Of a stretch of DNA of 64,000 nucleotides, positions 12,268 to 26,327 are shown piece by piece (the stretch's first letter is position 1; the number at the start of each line of letters is the position of its first letter). This DNA is from Epiperipatus broadwayi (lineage: Eukaryota; Onychophora; Udeonychophora; Euonychophora; Peripatidae). The notes under the pieces were generated by a model. That model worked only from the letters and a program-made list of their open reading frames with translations, did no database searches and was not told the origin of the DNA. A program made the position numbers and the translations under genes. The stretch spans positions 3,988,501-4,052,500 of the forward strand of contig JAQFVV010000072.1 of assembly GCA_028023455.1 (NCBI GenBank), read 5' to 3'.

Positions 12268-12840
12268 TCATACAATTGGTTGGGGACATGGTGAGTCTAA
12301 ATCCAATATTTCCCATGTCATAGAGAAAATGAGATGAGGGGTTATCAGTTCATCTCTTGTTTTTGTCTGTTTTAATTTTTCCCACATGAAGACAATAGGA
12401 TCAAATTTATCAGGATTAAACACTAGCTTATATCTAGTAAGCCATATCAAATGATCTAGAATTAGTGTGTCTAATATCTGGGTATAATCCCTTTCTGATA
12501 CTGTCTTTCAGATTAGATAATTTCGCTTTATCTACCTTGATCCAACTCATTAATGTTTTTTTGAGCTGCATTAGCTGAACACATCCAAACCTGAAATGGT
12601 TTATGGTTTCATATTCTCTTTTACAAATTGTGCAGATTGATTCAATTCATGAGTACCCTCTTTTATTAACCAAAAACTCATTGGTAGGTAATCCAGATAC
12701 TTGGATTCCAAGCTCCATCTTTTGAATTTCTTTATTAATTTATCATTCAAGAGATCAAGGCCTGCCAGTATGTTAATTTGTTTTGGAATGTGTCTTTATC
12801 AACATTCACACCTCTATGATCGAATTTTATTTTAATTACA
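12268..12840 (-). pseudogene. LINE 3' coding fossil with CCHC zinc-finger-like motif
   Basis: On the minus strand, one frame contains C-x2-C-x8-H-x4-C (CTICKREYETINHFRFGC, codons at 12,634 down to 12,581). This has exactly the C-x2-C-x8-H-x4-C spacing of the C-terminal zinc finger in the LINE at 60,584-60,853. It follows a tract (SLESKYLDYLPTNEFLVNKRG) resembling the segment just before that finger in such LINEs. Downstream the frame runs on for about 50 codons and then breaks; another minus frame is open from 12,450 to 12,268. Stops interrupt it in several places. I infer the decayed C terminus of an L2/CR1-like element. No RT motif was found upstream. Confidence 0.55.
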
Positions 12841-13216
12841 AGGGTTTGAAAAATATTTTCAGTACTTAATTGGGTGAACTTGCAAAGAATTTGAAAATTA
12901 AATATCTTGAACTTTTTTTAATCTCTCATCTAAATAGGCTTAATTTTTTTTTAATTCAATTATTTAAAATCTAATTTTTAATTGAATTGTTTTGCAATTC
13001 AATTTTTAGTAAGAGAAAGTTTTAGAATATTTTACTGGTTTCACCTACATTTAAATAATCTTTTAAAAACTTATTATATATATATTTTTAATAGGACAAT
13101 TGATAGTTTATACATCACATGATCAGCATTTCTTATTTTTGCCGAGTTTTGCCTGTTTGAATAATAGTTTATACATCTGAATATTGCCTATTATTAGTAC
13201 ATTATATATATTGAAT

Positions 13217-13325
13217 TTTTGAATGCTATATTTATTAGCATCCTCACAACTATGTGGAAGACCACATGGCTAACAATGAAATGAATGACATTATTCATTT
13301 CAATATAGAGGCTATAAGATATGTA
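13217..13325 (+). repeat. Inverted-repeat pair, right member
   Basis: Partner of 10,785-10,905. The tract around 13,250-13,270 also contains a short hairpin (ATGTGG/CCACAT). Confidence 0.7.
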
Positions 13326-14232
13326 AAGTTGTTACTGTTAAAAAGCATATTTAGTATTAGTTATACAAAAGTATCCTATATCTTAGACATACAAAACATA
13401 TCAAATAATATATATACATACTGCACTTATATATTAATTTTGTTAAATGTATATTAAAAATTACCCACCCACCCCGTTCAAATCTTTCCAAATACAGAAT
13501 TTTAAATGAGGTTCTCTTGTTACTCTACTATGGAAAATCTAATAAAAAAAATAATCAAATGTTCTACGTCACTCAGAAGGTCATATGACATAGAAATACC
13601 GGAAGTGACAGAGTCGAACTATGTTCAGTGAATTTCTAGCTCCTGATCTGCCCCTCCACCCCAAATAGGGCAAAAATGCAATTAGATCATGAGTAGCAGG
13701 AAAACGTTTGTTCCAATTTGTTATTTTAAAATCAAAAATGAAGTGATGAAAAACCTGAGAGCTTTGTTCACTATTGTTTCAGGGTAAGGTTGAGGGGACA
13801 TTGAAAGATTAATATCCAGGAAAAAAAAGTTTTAATTATAACATAAAAAGTTTTATATCCACTTATCTCAAAAATAAATAAACTCAGATCAGCAAAAAAT
13901 AACTGAATGCTTTGGTTCATTTGTAAACAAAAAAAACAAAACAATTAATTATCTTTAATTAAAATATGGAAAGCCCATATAATTAAAAGAAAAACTTCAA
14001 AGAGAATAAATCTTATAACCCCCCCCCCCCCATCCAGTAAACAAATATTCTTTTGTAATTCCAAACATTGTTTCTTCTCCTTTTTCTTTCCAAATTTAGT
14101 TCAGCTTCAATAGTTATTAATATACAAAACATGCCTTTTGATTAATGGGTTTTTTCCTAATCTTATTCATAAAGTGATTTTTTTTTTTAACATTTGAGTC
14201 TAATTAATGTCAGATCTTTAAATAGTAAAAAA
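13326..14232. other. A+T-rich non-coding DNA with C homopolymer
   Basis: No gene is supported. There is a C12 run near 14,020-14,031. A less A+T-rich patch near 13,560-13,680 has no recognised content. Confidence 0.5.
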
Positions 14233-14389
14233 TTCCATATGCCTATATAAAATACAAATAAAATCTTTGCTATAGCCAGCTTACAATCTTTTTCCACCAA
14301 CTTGAGTAACAATCAAACTCAAGATGGTGGAAATGCCAGTAAGCTGGCTATAGCAAAGATTTTATTTGTATTTTATAAAGACATATGGA
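14233..14389. repeat. Two-tier foldback element (about 157 bp)
   Basis: Outer arms at 14,233-14,283 and 14,340-14,389 are near-perfect reverse complements of about 50 bp (AAATCTTTGCTATAGCCAGC and its complement). Inside them, 14,291-14,307 and 14,316-14,333 (TTTCCACC-A-CTTGAGT and complement) form a second stem. The whole could fold into one long hairpin. It resembles a small MITE; flanking duplication is not certain. Confidence 0.8.
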
Positions 14390-15259
14390 CTGTTTTAGTA
14401 TTTATTCTAGAATATTTTGATTATTATATTTATTTCATTTGATATTAAAGGGTATACTTTTTAGTAATAAGACCAAATGATATTAGTAAACAAATTATAA
14501 CATTTTTAAAAGCAAGTCACAATATATAATATTGCTTTTGATTGCATCCAAATCATCTCATCCTTTTTAATTGCAAGAACCTTTCTCTTTTTTCTATTCA
14601 GAAAGTATATTTAAGTAAATAACTACTGAAATAAACATTAGAAGTAGGGGGGGTGAATCATATTCCCTTTATGCTTAAAATCATTTATTCCTACTCATCG
14701 TAAGCCCCACCCCAGAAAAAAATATATATGCGTGTACTTAAATTCTGACAAAGAGGAAAGTTTATAATTCTAGTGTTTGTGTATAGTTTGAAATGTTTGT
14801 ATTCATTAGTAATTACACAGTTCAATATTAAATTTGCAGGATTTTATAAAAATGAGTAGAAATTAACTCTACTTTGTGAAGTTTAATGTCAAGTCATACT
14901 GAAAATGCTATGTTTACATCTGGATTTGATGTGAGCTCTGCCCTAATTAATATTACTGGTCAGATTTACCATCTCTATAAGAATAAGGAAAGTAAATGCA
15001 AAAGATTACTTTACATTTGTATGGCAATCGCACAAAAGGTGTGATGAATTGATATAAATAGCTTTTGGAAAGTCTATTATTCCAGAGTTTACATAGATTT
15101 AATTTTCTGCCTGAAAACATATTGAAATAATTATGCAATAGAGTGTTATCTTAATAAATAACACTCAATCGGCATTGCCAATATCTTTATTACAATTTGT
15201 TCTAGTATCCCAATATTTGAAGTTATAACATAATGTTTAACAATTTTCAATATTATCAA

Positions 15260-15262
<3 letters not shown>
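14390..15262. other. A+T-rich non-coding DNA
   Basis: No gene or bounded repeat is supported. A short G7 run lies near 14,647. Confidence 0.5.

Positions 15263-15301
<39 letters not shown>
15263..15301. repeat. (AT)n microsatellite
   Basis: Uninterrupted AT dinucleotides. Confidence 0.98.
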
Positions 15302-15303
<2 letters not shown>

Positions 15304-15737
15304 TTCTAATATTCTCATGGATAAAAGATAAATTCATAGTATTATTTCTGGGAGCTTCCATGTAATAAAAATATAACAGCTAAATTGCTGATGTTTCAGT
15401 ATAATAACAAATATTTATTAGCCCTGTATGATTTAGTAGAGTAATAGGATGGCAAATTCAAGAGTGAAATGTTCCTGGATCAATTCAAATCCATGTAAAG
15501 TAAAACCAAACTTCAAATTAATCCACTGAATGAAATTATTATAGTCAGCCTAACAACTTCGTTCTTGAATATCATGTGACCTCCTATTCAAAAGATTATT
15601 GTATATTCTTATTAGTATAACTTCTGGTTAAATAAGAGTTGCTTTAAAAACTAATCTGAAAAGTGCTTATTTTAAATAGCTGCTTCCTTTATATTTTTAT
15701 CATCTGAATAATATACAAATTAAAACAACAAAAAAAT

Positions 15738-19215
<3,478 letters not shown>

Positions 19216-19224
19216 TTATACTTT

Positions 19225-19342
19225 TTTTTCCCATATGTCAAAGCATCTGCCGGGAAACGAATCTGCGACAACTGTCTGCAAGCAGCTGCTTGCCTGCAAG
19301 GCGGCTGCGCTGACCTCTCGGCTACTAATGCTTGACGGAAAC
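19225..19342 (-). mobile_element. tRNA-derived SINE, copy 2
   Basis: On the minus strand the order is: GTCAAGCAT, an A box (TAGCCGAGAGG), a tRNA-like body with an extra arm (GCAGACAGTTGTCGC region), a degraded B box (GATTCGTTTCC), then ATGCTTTGAC, ATATG and an A run. The ends GTCAAGCAT and ATGCTTTGAC pair with one bulge. TTATACTTT flanks it at 19,216-19,224 and 19,343-19,351 as a probable 9-bp target-site duplication. The long extra arm is of class II (Leu/Ser) type, unlike the shorter copy 1. Confidence 0.85.
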
Positions 19343-19351
19343 TTATACTTT

Positions 19352-20869
19352 ACATACAGTGTTAAATAGTTAGAAAACAGCATGACAAAATATCAAGTAA
19401 ACAGAATAATGTAGCATGTTCTTTAGTGTAAATTATTTTAGTAAACTCATTTCTAGTGTAGTATTATTATGATTTTTGTCTTTATATATATATATGAAAT
19501 TGAAAATGCCAATTTGTAAGTGGCTGCTCCTGATAATGATGACTTAATAGTACTTCAAAAATAGAAGTATCCTTGAAAGTATTTACATGATATTATTATA
19601 ACTTCATATGATTAATTTACATTATATTTAAATCAAATTTCCTTTTTACATGTCATCTATATACTTAATTGTGATACAGTTCGTTCAATCTTTTGAAATA
19701 ATTTTATAATCTTATTTTGCTTTGTGTGAATCCTGTTAATATAATTATACAATAAAATAAATAAATATATTATATGGAATTAATAAGTTCAACATCAAAA
19801 GTAATAGAATTAGTTCATAATCCCTACACTGTGAATTCCAGAAATCATATTTACTTTATAAATAGTCAAAGTAAGAGTCATGGATCACATGACCCTATCT
19901 CTTAAGCTTGTAAGTTATAAACAGTGAGGATTGCCAATTCCTCTACAAGCTTTATGATAAATGCTTTTAGCAAACTAGTTCCAACAATAGTCATTCATTA
20001 TATATACGATTATCATATAATATTTAAATAGACAAATGCAAATGTGTAATAAATGATGAAATGATACCATTATTTCAAGAGGGTGGTAAATCAATTAAAA
20101 TAAGTTGTCTTAATAATGAAACTAGATTTCTATCTAACAGCTCAGTAACACATCATCTAAAACTTATTCACTGTTATCCATGACCACTCTTATAATTTAA
20201 TATACTTTTACTTCACTACCTCCATTGCCACATTCCAAACCTGCACACAATATTTTTAAAAACATATAACTGGTAACTATAATAATCTTTTAAAAAGAGC
20301 TATATTGTTTCATCTTATAACTGTTATCAACATGACAAACACACACACAAAACATCAATATAAAACACTTTGGCTCTTTTCTTTAAACATAATGAAAAAA
20401 TAGATTGTATTATGCATGCATGCACATGGCACAACCTCTAACACAAAATTCAATTCCAATCAAAATGGCAAAGTCAACTATAAGTTTATATATATATTTT
20501 GTAAATGATAATTTTTTAAAAAGACATATATATTATTAAAAAAAAAAAACAATAACAAAAGGTATTTTAAAAGAAATTCATAATTATTTTCAAGATAAAT
20601 AAAAGTATTAAAAATTACTTTTTTGGTAATAATTTTTTATATCAAATTCTTTCAAAAATAAAAATTATATATATATAAAATAAAATTACAATTAACAGCA
20701 GTTGGTGAAGAAAACCAGGCCATATATATATAATTGTACATAAGCATACATACATGTGTATAATTTGCTCAAATAAAGTTACTAATTCAAATTTGCATTT
20801 CCAAATATTATTAAACAAATACTTAAATTAATGTCTTCACTTCTCTTAATCTTTTCTTAGAATAAAATC
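19352..20869. other. A+T-rich non-coding DNA
   Basis: No supported gene or bounded repeat. It includes scattered TATA-type simple runs. Confidence 0.5.
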
Positions 20870-21038
20870 CCTATTGGCAGATTGAATTAAAGTTCCAAAC
20901 TTTTGATTGGTCAATTACAGAATCAGCTGTAAAAATATGTTTCACATTTAAAATTATGCTTGTTTTAGTATAGTTTTTAAAATGCAAATTTATAATTAGT
21001 TAGATTATTAAATATTTGAAAACCAGGCATTCTTCACA

Positions 21039-21223
21039 AACCTGGGAGCTTAATTGTAAGTATAGGGGATTTGAACTCAGATTTTCAAGCACCCTTCAAC
21101 TATCCACACTATCTTATACAACCGATACACATGACCACACATATGTAAGATAGTGTGGATAGTTGAAGGGTGCTTGAAAATCTGAGTTCAAATCCCCTAT
21201 ATTTACAATTAGGCTCCCAGGTT
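21039..21223. repeat. Long near-perfect hairpin of family B end sequence
   Basis: Arms at 21,039-21,116 and 21,146-21,223 are reverse complements over about 77 bp with few mismatches (core ATAGGGGATTTGAACTCAGA and its complement). The loop of about 29 bases holds CGATACACATGACCACACA. The right arm runs on into the rest of a family B copy, so the hairpin looks like two head-to-head family B ends. Confidence 0.85.
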
Positions 21224-21660
21224 GTTACATTTCAAGCTTTATCCTGTCCATCCTCCTTATATGTTTTTAAATGGATATGGTCCTATACATAATGGGTCAG
21301 AGTGACTTCAGGTCAACATGAGCATGGCAATAATATTAGCATCAGCGTGGGATTTGAATTTTCATCATCAGATTTTCAATGATATGGATGGTTGAAAAGT
21401 TGGAGGTTGGAGTGTATTGAAGCCTGTCCATTAAAGTATGAATATTTGCTATCTTAATATAAACTGAGCACTGAATATATATATGTGTGTGTGTGGGAGA
21501 TGATAATCTGGAGCAACTGATGAGTGCTGGTTTAGCATGAAATACATATATTGGTGATTATATATCTTTTCTACATGTGTGTGGTCATGTATATCAGTTG
21601 TATGAGATAGTGTGAATAGTTGAAGGGTGCTTGAAAATGTGTTCAAATCCCCTATACTTA
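21224..21660 (-). repeat. Unnamed dispersed repeat, family B, copy 1
   Basis: The complement aligns in order with 55,861-56,300: GGGGATTTGAA-TCAGA, CAACTAT-CACA, ACACATGACCACAC, GTAGAAAAGATA, AACCAGCACT-ATCAGTTG, then TCAGTTTATATTAA-ATAGC, TTTAATGGA-AGG, and CCATGTTGACCT. There is no coding frame. Read on the complement of that order, GTTCAAATCCCC resembles a polymerase III B box, but no matching A box at the right distance is evident. Confidence 0.75.
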
Positions 21661-22150
21661 GATTAATAAAGTAAATGAAAGTTTTTTAAAAAATAAATTT
21701 CTATTTACAATTGATGAAAATAATTTGTAGCAGTAAACATAAAATGCGCCCATACAATATTGTTAATTTGCCTTCATGTAAAAGCAAATATTTTCTACTA
21801 AAATCTGAATTATTCTTTTAAAATAATTAATATTTCACAAATATTGTGTGAAAAAAATAATATGTAGAAAAGGTTCTAAAACATGTTTCCTCTTTGAAAA
21901 TCATAACAAAAAGACGTGTCAAAATTATTGACAGGTGCTCTTTCATGGAGATCAAGAAAGGACCAATCAGCTCTTGGAAAGCAAGGTTTATCTCATTGTT
22001 ATAATGATAAATATAAATATTATTAAGTTATTAGTTGTAAACAAAATTCTTAAGATGGCAGCATTTTTAGTAGTTTTTCCCTGGCAAAAATCAGCAGAGT
22101 AACATTAAAAATAGTGATTAAAAAGTGAGTTAAAGTCATGAACACATGAG

Positions 22151-22764
22151 TGCGAAATACTCAAAAAAGTTAATTTCTCAATTCCATATTATGTAACAAA
22201 ATACATCACTGTGCATTTAACAAAAAGACTGTGCACTTTGTGGTGAATGCTGCAAGACAATAAAAATAGAAAAATAAAATAAAAATTCTTTTAAAAAGGC
22301 AAACAAGAATAGTGTATTTTATTAAATAAATTTCATCAAACAAATTATCACATAATCTAATATTTATTTTGTTAGAAAAGAATCTTTCCCCTAACATATG
22401 TTTATAACCAAAGATGAGTCTTGGAGTAAAAATTACCATGTTCCATCATATTTGGAAACATTTATTAAAAAAACAACAACTCTTAAAAAGTTTATTATGG
22501 CAAAGAGGAAGCAACTTTTACTGGATGAATAGAATGATCTCATCAATATTGGTAAACAATTTTTTTTAATTTTAAAAATAACAAATTTAATGATTACTTT
22601 TAACATATATTTTCTTTCTTTAATAGTAACTAAATCTAAATTTCTTTTAAATTTAAAAAGTGGAGTTCAAATATCTAATATTTCATTGTATTAACGTTTT
22701 AAATAAATAAACTACATCCCATAATACTAAGTGCCATTGCTATACTTACAATCTAAATTGAGTA
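22151..22764. other. A+T-rich non-coding DNA
   Basis: No supported gene. The minus open frame at 22,206-22,439 has no recognisable domain. Confidence 0.5.
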
Positions 22765-22920
22765 TTTTATTTTACTATTTTACAAAGTTCAAATATTAAT
22801 TTTTAGCAAGTCTATCATTTGAAATAAATAATATAAAAATTATCAATATATGATATAGAAAAAAGTTTAATTGTAAAAATAAAAGGTTCAAATATGAAGG
22901 ATAATCTCACTAGGATCTGT
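22765..22920 (+). repeat. Unnamed repeat, family D, copy 1
   Basis: It matches 61,595-61,765 in the same orientation: TTTACTATTTTACAAAGTTCAAATATTAATTTTTAG-type text, then ATTATCAATATATGAT-TAGAAA. The boundaries are not defined. Confidence 0.6.
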
Positions 22921-24656
22921 TCATATAAAAAAGGAGATGAATGCTAATCAGCTTAAATCACACCCATTCTCATTTTCCCAAATAATTACAATAAACTATG
23001 ATCAATAAGTACTTCTACATGTTATTTTAATCACAATTTTTTATAATTTCATCAAAATCCATGATTTATGAAGGAAATTGAAAGTAATAACTTTAAGAAT
23101 ATTAAATTCTTTTAAATTAATAATGATAATTGCATTTTCTCTTATTGTTTTTATAGTATGTTAGTTAGCTTTATGCAACATTTACTTTATCATCACATCA
23201 TGAAAACTGATGTTATTATGAAAATTGTATATTCAATAAAAATTCAAAAATATTCAAGATGATGCATATATAAGTTTTAAACAAAAAGTAATCATGAATG
23301 AGGGTCCCATTTTCAATGAATACTTAACTTATTATTTTTCCCATAAGCATTTGTTAATGGCAAAAAAAAAATGAATTAAAAAAAATGCTATAAATTTTAC
23401 TTTTTAAGTTTAAAAAAGAATTTGAAATTTTGTTTATAATTTTAATCTACAGATGAAAGCATTTTTGAGTGACAATTTCAATAGGTAACAGGAAATAAAC
23501 AATAATCAACGAGATTTAAATCACAATTGTGCATGTACAAAACTAGTCTTTAGATTGTAAATAAATTTACGCAAAATTTTATTCATCTATTTATTTTTTA
23601 AATTGATGATTATTTATTTCTCAAAACATATTGAATGTTTACATTATATCTTATTTAATACATTGTTTTTCTCTTCACCAGTAAAAATTGTAATTATAAA
23701 TATGCGACTTTTTTCGCATACGTTAGAGAAGCTATAATTATACTATAATGTATAATATGTCTGCTTAGTGCTTTCGATATTTAATGTTCAAATCTCATAC
23801 TCATAGCTTTACAAATGAAGACTGTTGTGATTTATTGTACACATATGCAAATGAGTTTGAATTTTTAATTAGTTAGTCCATTGTTTGGATAGAGCAAAAC
23901 ATGCCTCTCTTCTATTAATGGCACTGAGATCATTTGCTATGTAAAAAGCTTCTTTGACTTTTCTTTTGGCATCACTCTTCTCTATATCTCATTTAAAACA
24001 TAACAGCTTTTCAAATAAAAATTGCTCATGTGAATATTGAATACGCCCCTGCAAAAACGTTTGTTTTGAAATTCATGACTCAGGAAAACTTTTTTTTTTC
24101 AACTTATATTTTAGGAAAATATTTAAAATCTATAAAAATAATAAAAAATTTCATTTCATTAAAAAAGAAAACCAAAAAAACAACAATGATCCTTTCTATG
24201 ATGAAAAAATGATTTTAACGGACTGATGCATAGTGGCATATAAATTTGACATATTTCTTAAGTTTTATGAATTACAAAAATCTGAAACTTATAGAACGAT
24301 AGAGGTGGCCATGAGAAAATAGTAATTAAGCCAAAAAAAAATATTTAAAAACTAGTTCCCATGCAATGAACTGTGACTTTTCAATGGTCAAATGACCAGT
24401 GATAATGTTTGCAGTTTCTAATAGTAGGTTTGTTATATAGACCCATGCAAATGGTACAATAGATAATTAAAATACTCATTAGTCACAACAGAAGACAATA
24501 ATTTTTAAGCAAAGATTAGCCAATCCTCTCTCTTTACCTTATTTTCTTATATAAAGTTGTCTGAAGCACTTTAGATCATAAAAAATTAATACTAAATCAC
24601 ACAATTTTATTTCAAATATATTTTAAATTGTTTGATATTATTAATTAACATGACTG
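22921..24656. other. A+T-rich non-coding DNA
   Basis: No supported gene, RNA or bounded repeat. Confidence 0.5.
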
Positions 24657-24861
24657 AAAGTTTTCTCAATTTCAACGTTGTCGACACCCATTCAACAAAT
24701 GAAAATATATACTTCCGGCGCATAATATATGTGTGATATATTGAGATTAGGACTCATGTAATTTGATGTATTATATACAAATTAAGCACTGGAAGAATTT
24801 TATATTACATATTTCATTCTTTGAATTGGTGTTGACAATGTCTAAATTGAGAAAACTCTTG
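24657..24861. mobile_element. MITE-like element with about 40-bp inverted ends
   Basis: 24,658-24,696 and 24,820-24,860 are reverse complements (AAGTTTTCTCAATTT-A, then CA-TGTC-ACACC-ATTCAA). The 205-bp size and non-coding interior suit a MITE. A phrase from the interior (ATTAAGCACTGG) recurs near 25,124-25,135. Confidence 0.65.
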
Positions 24862-25759
24862 GAGATACGAATAAATAATATAAATCAATTTAAAATATCT
24901 TTAAAATAGTGTGGCTGGTTCAATTTTTTTTTCTAGCCTATTAATATTCATTTTTTCTAGCCTAAGGGTTTCGGACAAATCTCTATATAAAAAAATGAGG
25001 TAATGAGAGAAGAGGGAGACTGATCTTTTCTCATAAAAAAAATCTTATTTGTGGAAAGAATAATTCAATTGCCTATTTACCAGTTAACTGCCCAAATCTT
25101 AATCTCAATGTATTACATATATATTAAGCACTGGTAATATTTTGTATTATATATTTTCAGGTATGTAAGCATATGTCTATAAGAATTCGCTTTTCTTAAT
25201 GATCATTATAATAAAACACCTTTCTATAAATAAATAATCAAATACTTCAACTAATACAATCTTTAATAAAGATGATGATTACTTCCCCAATATCATAATA
25301 AATCAAAAAACTCATATAACAAATTAGCAAGGAAAACAAATTCCAATGATAAAAAAATATACCATAAACTTTAAATAATTTATTAAAAAACAAAATAATT
25401 TAAAATTGAGAATAATGATAAATAATGAATAGACATTTTATTAAGTATATTAATAATATAAATTATTAATCAAATATAGTGTATAAATAGTTTATTGATT
25501 TATGATAAGTTTAAATATTTTAATGAATATGGAAGCCATATTGGCAGACATGCAGTCAATATTCTGTTTGAATCCAATTGATTAAAATTAAAATTAAATG
25601 AACAAAAAAAACATTCCAATTAACATAATGCACATTTTGCAATTTATATTTTATGCACTTCATGCACTATGTAATCAACTTTTTTTTTATGTACTTAATA
25701 TTTACGTTTTATATTTTGCTGTAAAAATAGTTTCATCAAAAGATATAAACAAAGCAAAA
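24862..25759. other. A+T-rich non-coding DNA
   Basis: No supported gene. The sequence is very A-rich around 25,320-25,450. Confidence 0.5.
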
Positions 25760-25910
25760 CTCTCCATACAGTATTGCCACCCTGTGCCAACCAGAGTAAT
25801 CAATGAAATGCCAGTAGTGCATAAAATTCCTATCTAATGCCTACTCATCCAATATCCCCAGACTAGTTTCTGGCTTGTGGCCATCATCAGTGAGGAGATT
25901 TGGATCTGAG
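25760..25910 (-). repeat. Ribozyme-bearing dispersed repeat, copy 1
   Basis: The complement of this stretch matches 36,945-37,090: ribozyme core, then GGATGAGTAGGCA-TAGAT, ATTTTATGCA, GGCATTTCATTGATTACTCT-type text. The shared part extends about 85 bp beyond the ribozyme's 3' side but little beyond its 5' side. Confidence 0.8.
25847..25905 (-). ncRNA. Hammerhead ribozyme, type I, minimal stem III (copy 1)
   Basis: On the minus strand the conserved core is intact: CTGATGA (25,890-25,884), stem II TGGC/GCCA with loop CACAA (25,883-25,871), GAAA (25,870-25,867), then C-TA-G and the cleavage triplet GTC (25,863-25,861). Stem I has two 6-bp parts: TCCTCA (25,896-25,891) with TGGGGA, and ATCCAA with TTGGAT, separated by an internal loop. 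Stem III is only A-T plus C-G around two bases. Such minimal-stem-III type I hammerheads are known from Penelope-like elements and retrozymes and usually cleave as dimers. Predicted cleavage is after the C of GTC, at 25,861. Confidence 0.85.
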
Positions 25911-26327
25911 AGCACTGCACCTAGATCTTAGGATCTAATGCAACCCTCCAGCACCCACCTTTTATCTCTACTTAACTACAAAACTATGAGAATGAATATT
26001 GAAAACACAAAAATATAAGATAGTGATCATGTGGTGCTTAATGGTTTCAAAAGATATCAAGTAAGCAGCCAATTTTTTCTTGAAAATACAACAAGCAAAT
26101 AAAAATTTATATATTGTTTTTAATAACATAAAGAATACTTTATTTCTTTGTATTTTATTATGTAATCAATTTTTTTTAAAATTATATAATAAAATCTTAC
26201 TATACTTTTTATCAAAAATATTCTCATTTTTAATCAGCAGACATATTGCCTTGCAATTTTACCTTTATGAGGATATTATACAAAAAGTAGGTAATAATAT
26301 ATAAATGATCATAACTTCTAAATATTT

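Larger units (their letters stand above)
20870..22150 (-). repeat. Family C repeat, copy 2, interrupted by family B
   Basis: The two outer parts (20,870-21,038 and 21,661-22,150) match the complement of 2,500-3,170 in order. The middle part, 21,039-21,660, is unrelated and belongs to family B. The arrangement shows family B inserted into an older family C copy. Confidence 0.65.

Noticed and set aside
21355-21385. CTGATGATGAAAA on the minus strand, hammerhead-like
   Set aside because: No stem II hairpin between CTGATGA and GAAA, and no partner strand for stem I; it is simply family B text.
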